Of a DNA stretch of 64,000 bases, positions 1 through 13,063 are shown piece by piece. The notes beneath the pieces were generated by a model. It saw nothing but the letters and a program-made list of their open reading frames with translations, did no database searches and was not told the DNA's origin. This stretch comes from Anadara kagoshimensis (taxonomy: Eukaryota; Mollusca; Bivalvia; Arcoida; Arcidae), in NCBI GenBank assembly GCA_021292105.1, contig CM037869.1, positions 34,847,835 to 34,911,834 on the forward strand. The letters run 5' to 3'. Every line of letters starts with the position of its first letter. Positions within the stretch are counted from its first letter, which is position 1. The translations under genes were made by a program, and so were the position numbers.

Positions 1-237
1 CTCTCACGCATTCTTTCTGAAGGAAGACTCTCTCTGCCTACCTAGGTCAGAGGGTATGCTTTGATGTCCTAAGTCCACATTCTGCCCATTCTAAAACAGG
101 AAAATCTGAGTTCTGGGAGAAAATCGCAGACTTTCTGCAAGTGAACTGACACTATAACCTACCCCAAGAAGACTTTGAACCTAGTCAGTTGGAGGGCAAT
201 ATGCTCCATATCGTCAAGGTAACACATATAAACATAC

Positions 238-3200
238 CAGCATCATGTTGTGCTGCCATCATGGTGGCATAGGTATAACTCTGCTCTTCTATAGTTTTAC
301 GTTTCTTTGTTGCAGTCGCCTCAGCGTCGTCATTGTCTGACATCTCCATCTCATCTTCTACGCGCTCACTCAGGAATTCTTCCTGCTGTTGCTGTTTTAT
401 TTCCTAAAATCACATATGAGTACTGTAAGTTACTTTAGGGTTAAATCAATATTTTGAATCTTTAATTTAAAGAAAATTCTTTTCAACAATTACTGTCTTT
501 TTTCTATCAAAAATAATAGATGAACACAATTTTTTTTATTAAAATATGATTTGAAAATACAATTCATTTTGTTAAAATTTAATTTTTTATGATTGTGACT
601 AATTTATCATTTATTTTAAGGTAATTTTTTCTTAAATTTGAAGTGAGGTAGAGTAATAAGGAAGCCGTCTATATTTTTAACTTGAATATTCTTTCAACAA
701 TTATTGATCATTTTTCCCCTATAAAATATCCTTGAAAATACAGTATATCAAAATTATTTTTTACACAGAATCTTTTTTTGATATTCAGAAAAGGATTTAT
801 CATCATTTATTCTATAAGAAAGAGTTTCGAATTAAAACTTTATAACATTTTTATAAACTGGAAAAACTGGATGAAAAAAAATGAAATAACAATTGTACAA
901 ATTGCAAGATAATCCATTGAAATCTGGAAAAAAGAATGTTAACAAAATACAAATGCATTCAGCTGAAAAGCAATATAAAATATTAGACAAAACCAGTGTG
1001 TCCTCTCCAAACATGTTAATCTGAATTCGCTCTTTTGTAGTGCTACTTCTGTATAACTGTCCGAGAACTGCTGATAGCTAACATATCTGTTTATACTTAC
1101 CATCATAGTCTTACCATAGTATATACTCTTAAGGCTACATAAATAAAATTTTCAATTTTAAATAATCCAGAAATGGCAGAACCACCATTCTTTTCAATTG
1201 CTGAGTTTAGTGGACCTTAGCTTTTTAACATCTCTAATTTACTGATTAGATTATCTGGACATCTGCATCCGATAGGTATTATTGATACATTCCAGATTCC
1301 ACTGTACAATTTTACCTGTCCGTTTTCCAAAACCTTTTATTCTGCTGTTGTGTTCCAAGTTGAGTTTTTCACAAATTCATTTCACATGGATTGCTATTCA
1401 TGTATATGCCAGTGCATTACTATTTTTTTCTGATATCTTAGTTTTCAAACAATTTGTTTTAAAGACATGTAGCTACATCTACATCATCCAATAGGTGTAG
1501 TTACAGCTACATGTAGTTACAACGAACACCAGAGATGCCAGCTCCAAGCCTTTAGTTAGTAAATATATGTATTTTCTAAATAAAATTTTAATCTGAATCT
1601 AAATATTCCAAAATGCCATCCATCTTTTTGTGGACGAAATAATATCAATTTTTTAGAACTCAAATAATTACCTTTTCCAAAATATCAACAGAAACCTTAA
1701 ATTACCTTTTCCAAATATTCCGCAAAACTTTAAATTACCGTATTAAAATATTCTGCAAAACCATAAATTACCATTTCCAAATATTCAGAGAAACATTAAA
1801 TTACCTTTTTCAAATATTCAGAGAAACCTTAAAGATTACCATTTCCAAATACTCAGAGAAAACTTAAAGATTACCTTTTCCAAATATTAAGAGAAACCTT
1901 AAAGATTACCATTTCCAAATATTCAGAGACACCTTAACTTACCTTTTTTAAACACTAGAGAAACCTTATAAAGTTACCTTTTCCAAAATATCCAGAAGCC
2001 TCAAATAACCTTTTCCAAAACATCCAATAAACCTTAAAATACCTTTTTCAAATATTTCGAGAAACCTTAAATTATTTTTATCAAAATATTCAGAGAAACC
2101 TTAAATTACCTTTTTCTAATTATTCCGAGAAACATTTAATTACCCATTTTCCATATATTCTTGATACATTAACCCTGAAACGTAAAATGACCTTTTCTGA
2201 AATATATACACCATATGGTAAATACCACTGAACATTAATGCAGAATTTGAACCTAGGTAAATTGTAACTTTTGATCTTTGGCAAGCTGGCATCTCTAGTT
2301 GTGTTTTTACCTGTGACTTGCTGACCTACCTGCGTCTGTTTATTCCATAACTCAAGGTTTTTACGCTGTGGCTTAGAGAAATGATCCCAATTCCTCTGCT
2401 TAAGAGCACTACCAAATACTCGCTCAATCTGATCAACTTTAATAATAATAAAATAATAATATATGATAAGTACTGTACTAGGAATTACCTAACATGAAGT
2501 CCATCGCATGTATTGTTCAAATGTCTAAGACGACCCTTAAAGAAAAACCTTATTTTTTTACCAAGAGTTACCTAACATGAAGTCCATTGCATGTGTTATG
2601 TTCATTCGTCACAGGTGAGCCTTAAAGAAGAACCTTATTTTTGTACCAAGAGTTACCATTCGTCACAGGTGAGCCTTAAAGAAGAACCTTATTTTTGTAC
2701 CAAGAGTTACCCAACATATTTCCCATTGGTCACACGATCCGTAAAGAAGGGGATGTTTAAAGAGCCTTATTTCCATACCAAGAGTTACCTAACATGATGT
2801 CCATTGCCTATTGTTTTCATTCGTCACATGTGCCCTTTAAAGAAGAACCTTATTTTTGTACCAAAAGTTACCTAACATGATCTCTGTTGCATGTTATTTG
2901 TTCACTGATCACTAAAAGAAGGGTATGACTAAAATCTATACTAGGAGTTACCTAACATATGTCCACTGCACATGTTGTGTACTTTGGTCACTGGTGACCC
3001 TTCAATAAGGGTATGACTAAAAAGTTTTATTCTGTCATCAAGATTTTTAGTAAAAAATTAATTCTATTATAACTTTCTGTGATCAAACTGACTGACTGTA
3101 TAATGGTTTGGGCAGCTCAGTAAATGAAGTGTAGGAGGTGCCTTGTTCCTACCCTAGACTTTTTCTACCTCTTGATTTAACTAAGTAGTAATATTTGTTT

Positions 3201-4042
3201 TATAGACAAAATATCAACAAGAAAATGAAGCCAAATTTTAACCTTACAATTCTTTAAAGAAAACTTACCTGCCTGGCACTCAAAATTGAATAGTAACTGT
3301 GTTATTGCATGACTTAATCATAAAATATGATAAGAAACTGGGCTCTATACGTAGAAAGTAGACAGAAAGGTCACAAGGAAATGGTTAATTAATTAAATAT
3401 GGTAAAACTGTTTATTAAAGGGAGTTGAGTGCCCCAGTCAAGAATATTTCACTTATAAATAAAGCTTATCAAACCCAGTTCTATCATAAACCCTAAACTA
3501 CAATATTTATTGGTCTTGAATAACAAAGGAAAATGTGTAAACTGGACTATATTATCAAAATAAATGTTGCAAACTTGCATATATATTATACTTTACCATC
3601 ATTTTTATATTTATGAATTTAAACTACTGTTCTTAAGTCCAATTATGTTTTGCTAACTGCACTTTTCATATTTATAAACACCACTTTTTCAATGAGGGTC
3701 ACTTCCATAACAATGATATCGCCTAACATTTGTGCAGAATAATTAATTCTACTGTAATTGGAATTGTATCAATTAAAATTTTCCAGTAATAAAAATTTAT
3801 TCCAAAACTATTGATGAAAGTGGTTTTTTTCTGCAGAAATGTTATTGAGCATTGAATACATGGTATACTGGCTTGTACTGATTAATCATATACTTTAATA
3901 CTGGTAGTTACAATTTTGATAACTTTCTGGTCTAAACATCAAACTTTGTGAATGTGGTTGTTCCAATAAATTCATGATTTAAATGACATTCAAATTAGAG
4001 TCAAGTTATCTGCATGTAAATCTGAATATTTCATGACACAAT

Positions 4043-4090
<48 letters not shown>

Positions 4091-7000
4091 CGAGGACAAT
4101 ATTTTGTTTAGACAGTTTCTACTATACTAAATTTCCTCTCCTGTGACTGTCAAAGTACTCACTGTTTTTTATTACTTTATTTTTCACCTTTTCACTGTTG
4201 TTTGTCACTGAAGTCTCCATTAAAACTGGAAGCAATAATGCTTGTCAAATACCAGTTCAATGTACTGTCCTAGGGCCTGGGTACCAGAGATTTCATTGCA
4301 GGTACAATAAAATCAAGTTTAGCTCATGACTTTCAAATATTATATAAAGACTTGCATTGTAAAATTTAAGAGCGTAAAAAATAAATGTATGGCTTTTATA
4401 AGGAAATTTTATGCATTTTTCTGGATGTTCACCTGTTTATCAGTTACATGTATATATCACTTCCTTTAGGTAATCATTGCTGCCTTTTTCAGTCAAGAGA
4501 GTGAATGTAGAGTAATAGAGTTTTGCTCCCCAGTTCAGATGCTGTACCTTAAGTGGAGGCATTCTCAGTTGGAGGAGGAAACCCAGTAACCAGTAAAAAA
4601 AATCAGCAATTGGGGCAATTGAGTCAACAAATTTTCTGACCCTTGAATTTGCCCAAGAGTAGTTCACAACTCCTCTGAAATTCCAACATGTTTGAACATA
4701 AAATTCTTCAATATTTTCTATAGCAGAGTTTTATTTAGAAAAATAAGCAATTCTACCAAAAATTACCAATATGGACTGATCCACACTGTTACTTTAAAAA
4801 CTTCAAGTGGGGACCAGTAATTTCAACAGCTATTGACTCAATGGACCAGTGGAAATCTTGAGGACATCAAAATTTTCCAGAGAAATAGTAAATGTAAATT
4901 ATAAAGTTTCATTGACCCATGACTAGTTCACTTATAAAAGCCATACATTACATTACTGCTGTAAAGACCTAGTTTTCCTCGCATGACAAAAGACTCAAGA
5001 ATAAACTTACATTGGTGTAAAATCCCCTGGAATATCTGTTTAAATCTCTCTTTAGTTTTCTGTAGTTCTTCTTCTTGTTGTTGTTTTTCACTTAACAATC
5101 GTCTGACGTGGGAATTTAAAGACTGAAGTATGCTGTAAAACACATTCACGTTACGTTTGGTCAGATCCCCGCGTTCCAGCCATGTCATAATTAAACTGGA
5201 TGTCTTTAGAAAGTCATCATCATCTAAAAAAATCAAATAATCATAATATACATAACATGTAAAAAATAAAATATTAATAGGTTCTTCAATGTTTACCAAA
5301 TATAACAAAGATCTCAAAAAAGAGTTAGACATAAAACAAAACAAACTAGAACTGTCTCTTGAGAGCCAAATACCCCCACCCCCAACATTTTATGTTTTCC
5401 AGTGACCTTGACTTTTCTGAAATGACCTTGATTGAAGGTCATGACACACCTTTGGACCATGAAGATTATTCATGTGAAGTTTGATGAGAGTCATCCGAAG
5501 CATTAATAAGATATGGCCCAGATACATTTTTACACAGACAGACAGATGGACAGATAGACATGGTGATTCCTAAATACCCTCCTAAACTAGTTTGCAGGGG
5601 GTAAAACTCACTTAGTAGTACACAAGACATGTGTTCTTAACTCATTTTTTCTTCACTTATTTTCTCAGTTTAAATTCCGGTTTTCAAGTGTTTGCAATTA
5701 GATAGCATTTTGCTTGGGGAAAATCTTGATACAAGTTGGTGTAGTTCATGAGATAGTATAAATGTGTACAAAAAAAACAATGACACTTTTTATACTGCTG
5801 AGACACTGGCCTTATTGATAAGGCAAATCATACAAACACATGGTTCTGAAAGACATTTGGTATCTAATTTTAAGGACTTTTTAGGGTTTTATTAGCAAAT
5901 TTTAGGCCAATCTAGTCAGCCAAAACATGACCAAGGGCCAAAGAATCCTGCATATCCTCAGCAGGGGTCAAACTCAATACAATCAGACCTATAGCTTGTT
6001 AAAAACTAACTGTCCATGATGGCCTTGGACAAATACAAAATACATAAGTTTCTGGAGTTAAAAGGCAAAATATCTTACTTTTAAGTTTTTCCATGACAAC
6101 CTGGGCCTCATGATCGTTATAGTGTACAACAGGTGGTGGACTAGGTGGGCGGAGTCTCTCTTCCTCCATCATCTGCTGATGTCGTAATTCTCTCATCAAC
6201 ATTCTCTGTTTACACTCAAACTCGTACTGGTCATCTCGAGCCATGGCGTAATCCACGTGAAGACGTCCAGTGTTTGGTTTGTCATCTTTATCTTCAAGTT
6301 TCATACGGTAACCTGCAAAGACAACATAAAGGTTTCAATTTTTGCGGTGTCAGTAGACAACTTTACCAAAAAAATTTACTACCCCAAGGATTTTTTTTAT
6401 TTGAATCTGCTTGTAGATTTCAAAAGTAACAGGAATAGCAAGTTTTTACCATCTTAAAACCAGTGACTTAAAACTGTCTTAAGACCAGCGAGTCCATGGA
6501 CACAGTCACACTTAAATCCGAGAAAACTTCAATCCACTTACCAGAAATAAATATAGCTCTGTCAACACTATCTTCCATCTCGTATCTAATATGAGCAAAA
6601 TTCTTCTTTCCTTTTCTCAAGCTACAAATGTTTCCAAAGTGTTCAAATATCTCAACAATCATATTCTCTTCCACATTCTCTGGTAACCCTCCCACAAAAA
6701 TTGTACGACATCCTGGTGGACGTTCCCGAGTTGTTGGCGGTGGAGCACCTGAAAAAATACAAGTCAATTTTGTAAATAAAGAAAAATAGAGAAATTTCAT
6801 CATTCCATTTCATTTTTCTTAAATCACAAGAACAGCAAAACAATAAAAGAAAACTATTTTTAACCCTGACTAGTTCCACTTGCAACACCTTGCAAAGAGA
6901 AATTAAAATTTCAGAGTGCCAAGTGATTTTTTTACTTCCAATGTGCAATGAACTGCTTAGATATTCCATCAGAAGTCTACTAAAGAATGAAAATAAGTTG

Positions 7001-9392
7001 GAAACAGTTTTTATAATACTGTATAACCTGCTGTAATGAGCTTCTTCTGTTTCTTCTATTATCAAAATACCACACCAATGACGTTTAACATTATTTAGTT
7101 ACCATGGTAACATATACTAACCTGGCGGAGGTGGATAAAGAACGCTAGATTTTAAATGAATGATTTCCTTTGCCATTATTGCCATGTCTGGACCTCCCAT
7201 GCCTCCCATTGGGCCCATTCCTGGTCCTCCTGGACCACCTGGGGCCATCTGACCCATAGGTCCCCAACTTCCAAACTGAAAGAAGAAAAGTATTACATTC
7301 ATTCGCCGTTCAATTTAGTTAAATACAAGCTGCAAGTCCAAAACATAGTATACCATTATACTAGATAATCTCTTAAAGATAAATGTTTTAATTGATCACT
7401 TCTGTTAAATTCAATTTGATTTTCCATTCAACCTAGGATCAATAGGGGGGGGGGCATTTTTCAAAAACTTTCCTTTAAAACATAACAACATCAATATTTT
7501 TGCATTTATGTAATGTTACCTGTGGCACACACTAAGGCTTTAACAATGGTGTCATAAAGAAATAGAAATGATGTCAAGAAGTTAATTCTGAAAAATTTAT
7601 AGGGCTAATTTCGATTTTAACAATGTTTCCATGGTTACATGTTTATTCTATAATTAACATACCTGATTAAACATCATGGGATTCATCATCATATTGGGAT
7701 CTCCCATCATAGGACCTGACATCATGTTTCCCATGTTGCCACCCATATTTCCCATGTTTCCACCACTAAATCCCATGTTACCCATGTTGCCATAGAAACC
7801 CTGATTAGCCATCATATTTCCACTCATCATCATATTGTTCCCTCCACTTCCACCATCTGAACTGCTTACTACAGAATCTAAAATATAATCAGGTTGAACT
7901 CTTAACTATCCAAGGCCAAATTTCCATAACTCATACAAATATAGTTTTTTAATGTATTTTTTCACAAATTTGCTAAATTGGTTACTTTCTAAATTTTTTA
8001 GGAATTGGTAGCCAATGGTGACCATGGATGGAAACACACTGGAAGTCTAAGATCTACCTCTTTTAAATCCTTAAGACTTCTAACTTAATGGTAGAATCAA
8101 GTTTGTTAAACTTCTGTTTCTACCAGTAAAATTAATAAGATGAATATCACTGCACAATCTCAAAAATCAAAAAGGTGACAAAAGCCTTAAACTTTTCATC
8201 ATATTAGTCATGCAAAATCAAGCATCTCTGAATGACTAATACAACTGTGATTAAGTCATCTGTGTTCATCAATTTTTATCGCTTCTACATTTTGTAAGTA
8301 AGAAGTGGTTCTGTCTTAATGATATCAGATGCAAACAGTAAGCCAATATAGAACAAGTAAATCAGTTAATTAAGATCCTCCACTGCAGGTTCTTTTTGTG
8401 ATTTGCACCAATGTTCAAAGGGTCATCACAAAATGAGCAAACCAAATCAGGTGAACGATATACAAATCTCCTATCAATGTTGATGCTTTACACCAAGTTT
8501 TGTGAAATCGTACTTCATGGTTTTAAAGAAATACTCTGGACAAGAAGTGTCTGGGCAGAGGGAGGAATGATGGATGGAAGGAAAGAAGTTTGAAAGGTAG
8601 GAGATAAAAATATTAACCAGAAATATTACAAAGAAAAGAGAAGCATCATAATTAAAGTATATTATAATATTTAAAGACTATATACCTTTCATTGAATTCA
8701 TTCTATCACCACTGTTATCACCCATTACAGGCATGGGTGGTTTCCCTTTGTTGGGGTTAAATTGCAATGGCTGGTTATTCATCATTGGGTCCATCTGTCC
8801 TTGGTTACCACCAGGCATCTGTGGGCCAATCATATTCATACCTTTAAATAACAAGCATATACAATTTATCAGTTGGGGTCCATAGTTGTTGAGTGGTCTA
8901 AAGTGCACATTTACAAAGCACAGTGCCTCTTTTAGCCTAAATTCAAATCCCACTTAGAAACACCTTAATGAAAGAAATCTCTTCAGTTTGCTTACCAATG
9001 GTTGATAGTTTCTTTAGGGTACTCAGAATAATCACACAAATATATAACTTTGAAGCATGTTTCATCAATTTATGGCCATTTCTGGACATATTTTTTAGAG
9101 TATTCCTGTAGAAAGTTTGAGTACAACAAAAATAAACTTTGCTGAACGATTAATTACATGAAAACATCAAAGTTTGTTCTAGATTGCTATTTATATTTTA
9201 ATGGAGTAAAAAAAATGCAGGAAATGGGAGTAAATTATATTTTATAATAAAATTTGTCATCGTCAACACATTTAAATGCACAAAGAACAAAGCCATATAA
9301 TTAATTTTGTAATAAAATCTTTTAAGATTGTTTTACATTTACAGAAAAGGTTAAAAAATTTAAAAAATGGAAAATTAATTACCTTGACTCAT
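238..9392 (-). CDS. ENOX: ENOX-like ecto-NOX disulfide-thiol exchanger (partial, C-terminus beyond left edge)
   Basis: ENOX proteins are RRM-containing cell-surface NADH oxidase / disulfide-thiol exchange proteins. Nine coding exons join in phase: 9383-9392, 8686-8841, 7663-7877, 7122-7275, 6542-6748, 6079-6312, 5011-5223, 2330-2436, 238-403 (487 codons plus 1 nt). Residues 1-165 are Met/Gly/Asn-rich. KEIIHLKSSVLYPPPPG precedes an RRM at about 192-275, with RNP2-like IFVGGLPEN and RNP1-like KNFAHIRY. Then come GRLHVDYAMARDDQYEFECK, EEERLRPPSPPPVVHY, a helical stretch with SHVRRLLSEK, WDHFSKPQRKN and EDEMEMSDND, all matching vertebrate ENOX1/ENOX2 in order. The start ATG at 9392 lies in a 10-nt coding exon whose 5' UTR part begins at an acceptor at 9433-9435; this start is inferred. 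The C-terminal coiled coil is off-window. ENOX1 and ENOX2 cannot be told apart here. Introns hold satellites and microsatellites. Confidence 0.93.
1668..2170. repeat. Degenerate tandem repeat, about 34 bp, ENOX intron 8
   Basis: The unit is of the type TTACCTTTTCCAAATATTCA then GAGAAACCTTAAA, about 14 diverged copies. Confidence 0.75.
2486..3020. repeat. Tandem repeat, about 55-95 bp, ENOX intron 7
   Basis: Units share CCTTATTTTTGTACCAAGAG and TTACCTAACATGATGTCCAT, five to six copies with length variation. Confidence 0.75.
4044..4090. repeat. (GAT)n microsatellite, ENOX intron 7
   Basis: About 15 uninterrupted GAT triplets. Confidence 0.95.
8365..8580 (-). repeat. Inverted copy of the same repeat, ENOX intron 2
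   Basis: Complement of GATCC..GTGATTTGCA at the left and of CTCCTATCAATGTTGATGCT in the middle; the head hairpin is lost. Confidence 0.55.
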
Positions 9393-9589
9393 AGTTCAAC
9401 TATTTCTTATTCGATTACAACAGATTTTCAATCTGAAAAAAGGTAATAAATTACATAAGTTAACATAGACATGATATATATATTGATTGATTCTATTCTT
9501 CTCTTCAAATTTTCATTTATATTTTAAAAAGAATTTAATATGAATGTGCAGATAATTGTATAAGTTTTTCATTTCTTTTTTTTTTTTTT

Positions 9590-9703
9590 TTATTTCGACA
9601 CCCGAATGACACTGTCAGCATTTGTGGGCCCTGGGTTGAAGTCTAACTGCTGTCCAATTAATCTGCTGCTATATTGTTCCTTATTCTTGTCATCCATGTT
9701 CAT
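9590..9703 (-). other. 37-aa ORF followed directly by a long A tract
   Basis: The minus strand reads MNMDDKNKEQYSSRLIGQQL then DFNPGPTNADSVIRVSK, stop TAA, then about 17 A. An acceptor-like TTTTTTGGTCCATTCAG lies just upstream. It could be a retroposed mRNA 3' end or a 5' exon/uORF of the ENOX transcript. The product is not recognised. Confidence 0.35.
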
Positions 9704-9797
9704 AAATGCTGAATGGACCAAAAAATTTATTTTGATGTTTTTTTCTTGAAAATTATAGATAAAATTTTATGAAGTCTAAAATGACAGGAGAATGCAG

Positions 9798-11240
9798 TGT
9801 TGCAACCGCTATTGAAATAACGACCACTATTGAAATAATTATTTCAATAGCGGTTGAGAATGCACTGAAATAACGACCACTATTGAAATAATTTCAATAG
9901 CGGTTGGGGATGCACTGAAATCACGACCACTATTGAAATTGGAATAATTATTTCAATAGCGGTTGTATCTGCACTGAAGTAACGACCTCTTTTGAAATAA
10001 TTATTTCAATAGCGGTTGAGGATGCACTGAAATAACGACCTCTATTGAAATTGGAATAATTATTTCAATAGCGGTTGTATCTGCACTGAAGTAACGACCT
10101 CTTTTGAAATAATTATTTCAATAGCGATTGAGAATGCACTGAAATAACGACCTCTATTGAAATAATTATTTCAATAGCGGTTGAGAATGCACTGAAATAA
10201 CGACCTCTATTATTTCAATAGCGGTTCGGAATGCACTGAAATAACGACCACTATAAAAATTATTTCAATAGCGGTTGAGAATGCACTGAAATAACGACCA
10301 CTATCGAAATTGGAATAATTATTTCAATAGCGGATGTATCTGCACTGAAATAACGACCTATATTGAAATAATTATTAGTCCCCTATCGGTGAAACCGAAA
10401 GGGGATTATAGTGATAGTCGATGTCCGTCTGTCAGTCTGTCGGTCTGTCAGTCTGTCCGGGCTTGTATCCGAAACTCCTACCAAACTACTGAAGGGATTT
10501 CACTCAAACTTTACAGAATCGATCATCAGGATGTCCTTTTATGCATATGCAACAAGCTAATGTATAAACTTACCAGTATATACTATACATTAGAAAACAG
10601 AGGTAAATTACGACTGTTCCTCAACAAATACCTCTTATAACTTTTGTTTTTGGTATGGTAAAATATATTACTATTAATTAACGAATAAGATCATATTCAC
10701 TGGTTGTGCAGTGATAAACATAATCGTCATCGCAAATATATTCAATAGGCGGTTAAGTTATTCGTGTAGAAAAAGTTCTTAAGACATTATTATTTCAATA
10801 GTGGTCGTGATTTCAGTTCTCAACCGCTATTGAAATAATTTCAATAGTGGTCGTTATTTCAGTGCATTCTCAACCGCTTATGAAATAATAGAGGTCGTTA
10901 TTTCAGTGCATTCTCAACCGCTATTGAAATAATTATTTCAATAGTGGTCGTTATTTTAGTGCATTCTCAACCACTATTGAAATAATTATTTCAATAGTGG
11001 TCGTTATTTCAGTGCATTCTCAACCACTATTGAAATAATTATTTCAATAGTGGTCGTTATTTCAGTGCAGATTCAACCGCTATTGAAATAATTATTCCAA
11101 TTTCAATAGTGGTCATTATTTCAGTGCATTCTCAACCGCTATTGAAATTATTTCAATAGTGGTCATTATTTCAGTGCATTCTCAACCGCTATTGAAATAT
11201 TATTTCAATAGTGGTCGTTATTTCAATAGCGGTTGTAACA
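9798..11240. mobile_element. Foldback-like element with inverted arrays of palindromic units
   Basis: The left arm (9798-10380) has about 11 and the right arm (10790-11240) about 9 copies of a roughly 50-bp unit. Each unit is itself a near-palindrome (CTATTGAAATAATTATTTCA then ATAG) joined by GAGAATGCACTGAAATAACG; the right arm is the reverse complement of the left. Outer ends match as inverted termini (TGTTGCAACCGCTATTGAAA left; TGTTACAACCGC on the other strand at right). ATGCAG flanks both sides (9792-9797, 11241-11246) as a possible 6-bp target duplication, but the unit contains ATGCA too, so this is ambiguous. The 400-bp centre starts with a CCCC/GGGG hairpin and GTC-rich runs. No transposase is seen. 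Confidence 0.8.
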
Positions 11241-12129
11241 ATGCAGTTTTACAACATCAAATGGACATTTTATATATCATTCTTTAGCGGAATATATGTA
11301 GAAAAGAATGGTATATGTTGTGTTTTTGAATTCCCAAGCCTTACGTAAAAAAACCAATAAAAAACCAAGGGGGTCAACGTTTTGGATAGCTTGAAGATGG
11401 ATACCTCATGTTTTGTGTAAGTGTAGAGTGTTATTTTTTTAATATCAGAAACAAGTGCCTGTGCTTTATACCTTGACAAAATGGCCTACTGTTTGACTGT
11501 AGTAAGGCCTTAGTATGCCATATTTAATATTACACGAATGCCAAAAATACTGATGTTATCAGTCTCCTCTGAAAAATCCTAGATTGGACAATGCCATTAT
11601 GCAATTTTTACTCAAGTTCACTGCAAAAATTATGGAGTTGGCACTGTTGCTCATTTAAAATTGTCTCCCCTTTGCATGATTTTTTTTCTCCAGTGAATCG
11701 ATATCAAATAAGAAACTGTATGCAATGATTATTTTCTTTACAAAAAAATTTGCCATTGTTATTTTTATGTTATTAGATAATGTATCAAAAGAAAATATAC
11801 CATGTGAATCTGTAAATTTTAGCGACAACGTATGATTGACGCTGCAACGCACCTGCACATGTCCTTGACCTTTTAAGTAAAGTTACTCCTTAAGTTTCGA
11901 ACCCAATAGAGAATTTTTTATGTTTTTCTCTTAAATATGCATTGAAACATATTTCTTACAGCTTTCATAATTTGATATAATTTATTTAGATTTATTATCA
12001 ATTGTATCTATGTAATTATTGAAATATTCAGATGCCATGAAATACGACATTACGAACTGTCACCGACAAACTGTTTTGGTTGAAAGATTTGTCAACGTGT
12101 TTGGTGTTTTGATAACAACCCACTGCAAC

Positions 12130-12166
12130 ATGTCTTGTAAGACTAGTGGCATAAAGCAAGAACTTG
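12130..12166 (+). CDS. MPI: Candidate first coding exon of MPI
   Basis: MPI exon 2 starts in phase 1, so a short upstream exon ending with one extra base is needed. At 12130 an ATG opens MSCKTSGIKQEL and ends at G|GTAAGA (donor at 12167). The final G plus TC of exon 2 gives Val, restoring the family's conserved V-F-P-L start. A second donor inside it (12137, also GTAAGA, same phase) would give a shorter MSF-FPLK start. ATGs at 12019 and 12037 are in the same frame, so the true start is uncertain. No better phase-1 donor was seen between here and exon 2. Transcript evidence is lacking. Confidence 0.45.
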
Positions 12167-12194
12167 GTAAGATTTGTACCGTATTATGCATAAC

Positions 12195-12226
<32 letters not shown>

Positions 12227-12236
12227 ATCCTAAATC
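12195..12236. repeat. (TTG)n microsatellite just after the candidate MPI exon 1
   Basis: About 14 TTG triplets, 28 bp downstream of the proposed donor. Confidence 0.95.
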
Positions 12237-12603
12237 TCCTTCTTCGCGAGAAAATGGACTCTATGGAATTTGGAATAACACTTTGTACTTTATTAACATA
12301 ACTTAAAATGTGTAGTTGAATCGATAACACGTGCTTTAACATCTTTCCTATGCTAGTTTTCAGACCAGACAAACACGAAGTTGTAAATAAATAAAACAGT
12401 AACTGTTATGCATGATGCAGTGCCAGTGTATCAACATCCACCTTGTCGACATACCACTAGAATACGAATTTGGAGACCTAAAAGAGACTGTGTTACCAGA
12501 TTCCTTAGTCGTACCGAATCCGCACATACTAGCATTTATAACAGTAGACATGAAATTCATTGCTCCGAACGGCTTTTTTATGATACTGATGTTGCCGTTT
12601 CGG

Positions 12604-12715
12604 AGACCTGAAAGTCATGGCTCCGAACGCCTTTTTATGATACTGATTTTGCCGTTTCTGAAACGGCAACATCAGTATCATAAAAAATCCGTCCAGAGCC
12701 ATGAATTTCAGGTCT
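12604..12715. repeat. Long hairpin (inverted repeat, about 112 nt)
   Basis: Two arms of about 55 bp meet at a loop of a few bases near 12660. AGACCTGAAAGTCATGGCTC at the left answers GAGCCATGAATTTCAGGTCT at the right, and TATGATACTGAT answers ATCAGTATCATA. A partial direct copy of the left arm lies at 12555-12603. Confidence 0.85.
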
Positions 12716-12740
12716 ATTGTAACATCAGCAACATATAAAG

Positions 12741-13063
12741 TTGAGAGTTGAGTAATGAAGTTAACGTCCCAGTTAAGAATATTTCACTTATATCGAGACA
12801 TCGCCAGGTATAGGTGAAGGTGCAGAAATTTTACCTGTGCATTGTGCTGTCGACATTATATTACAGCAGGGTTCTTTTACATGGGACCTCATTTATTTTA
12901 AAATTCCTTCAGAAAGAACTGTGACTTTCATTTTGTAATGCCGAATACTTGGCTAAACAACAGTCACTACCCACCTTTAAGTCTTGTTCAGACTTTGTCG
13001 GGGTTTGAGCCCACAACCTCCAACATACTGAGTGAGCACTCTACCAACTGAGCTACAACAGTG
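12741..13063 (-). mobile_element. tRNA-derived SINE, family 1
   Basis: On the minus strand a tRNA-like head (GTAGCTCAGTTGGTAGAGTG A box, GGTTTGAGCCC-type B box in reverse) is followed by the family body and the tail ATATAAGTGAAATATTCTTA. It is nearly full length. Confidence 0.85.

Noticed and set aside
4440-4667. 75-codon minus-strand frame in ENOX intron 7
   Set aside because: Hydrophobic, no similarity to ENOX, not needed by exon phases.
9798-11240. CRISPR-like regular repeats
   Set aside because: Eukaryotic context; units are palindromic tandem repeats without unique spacers.
12184-12372. Poly-Thr / poly-Cys frames
   Set aside because: Translation of the (TTG)n microsatellite.
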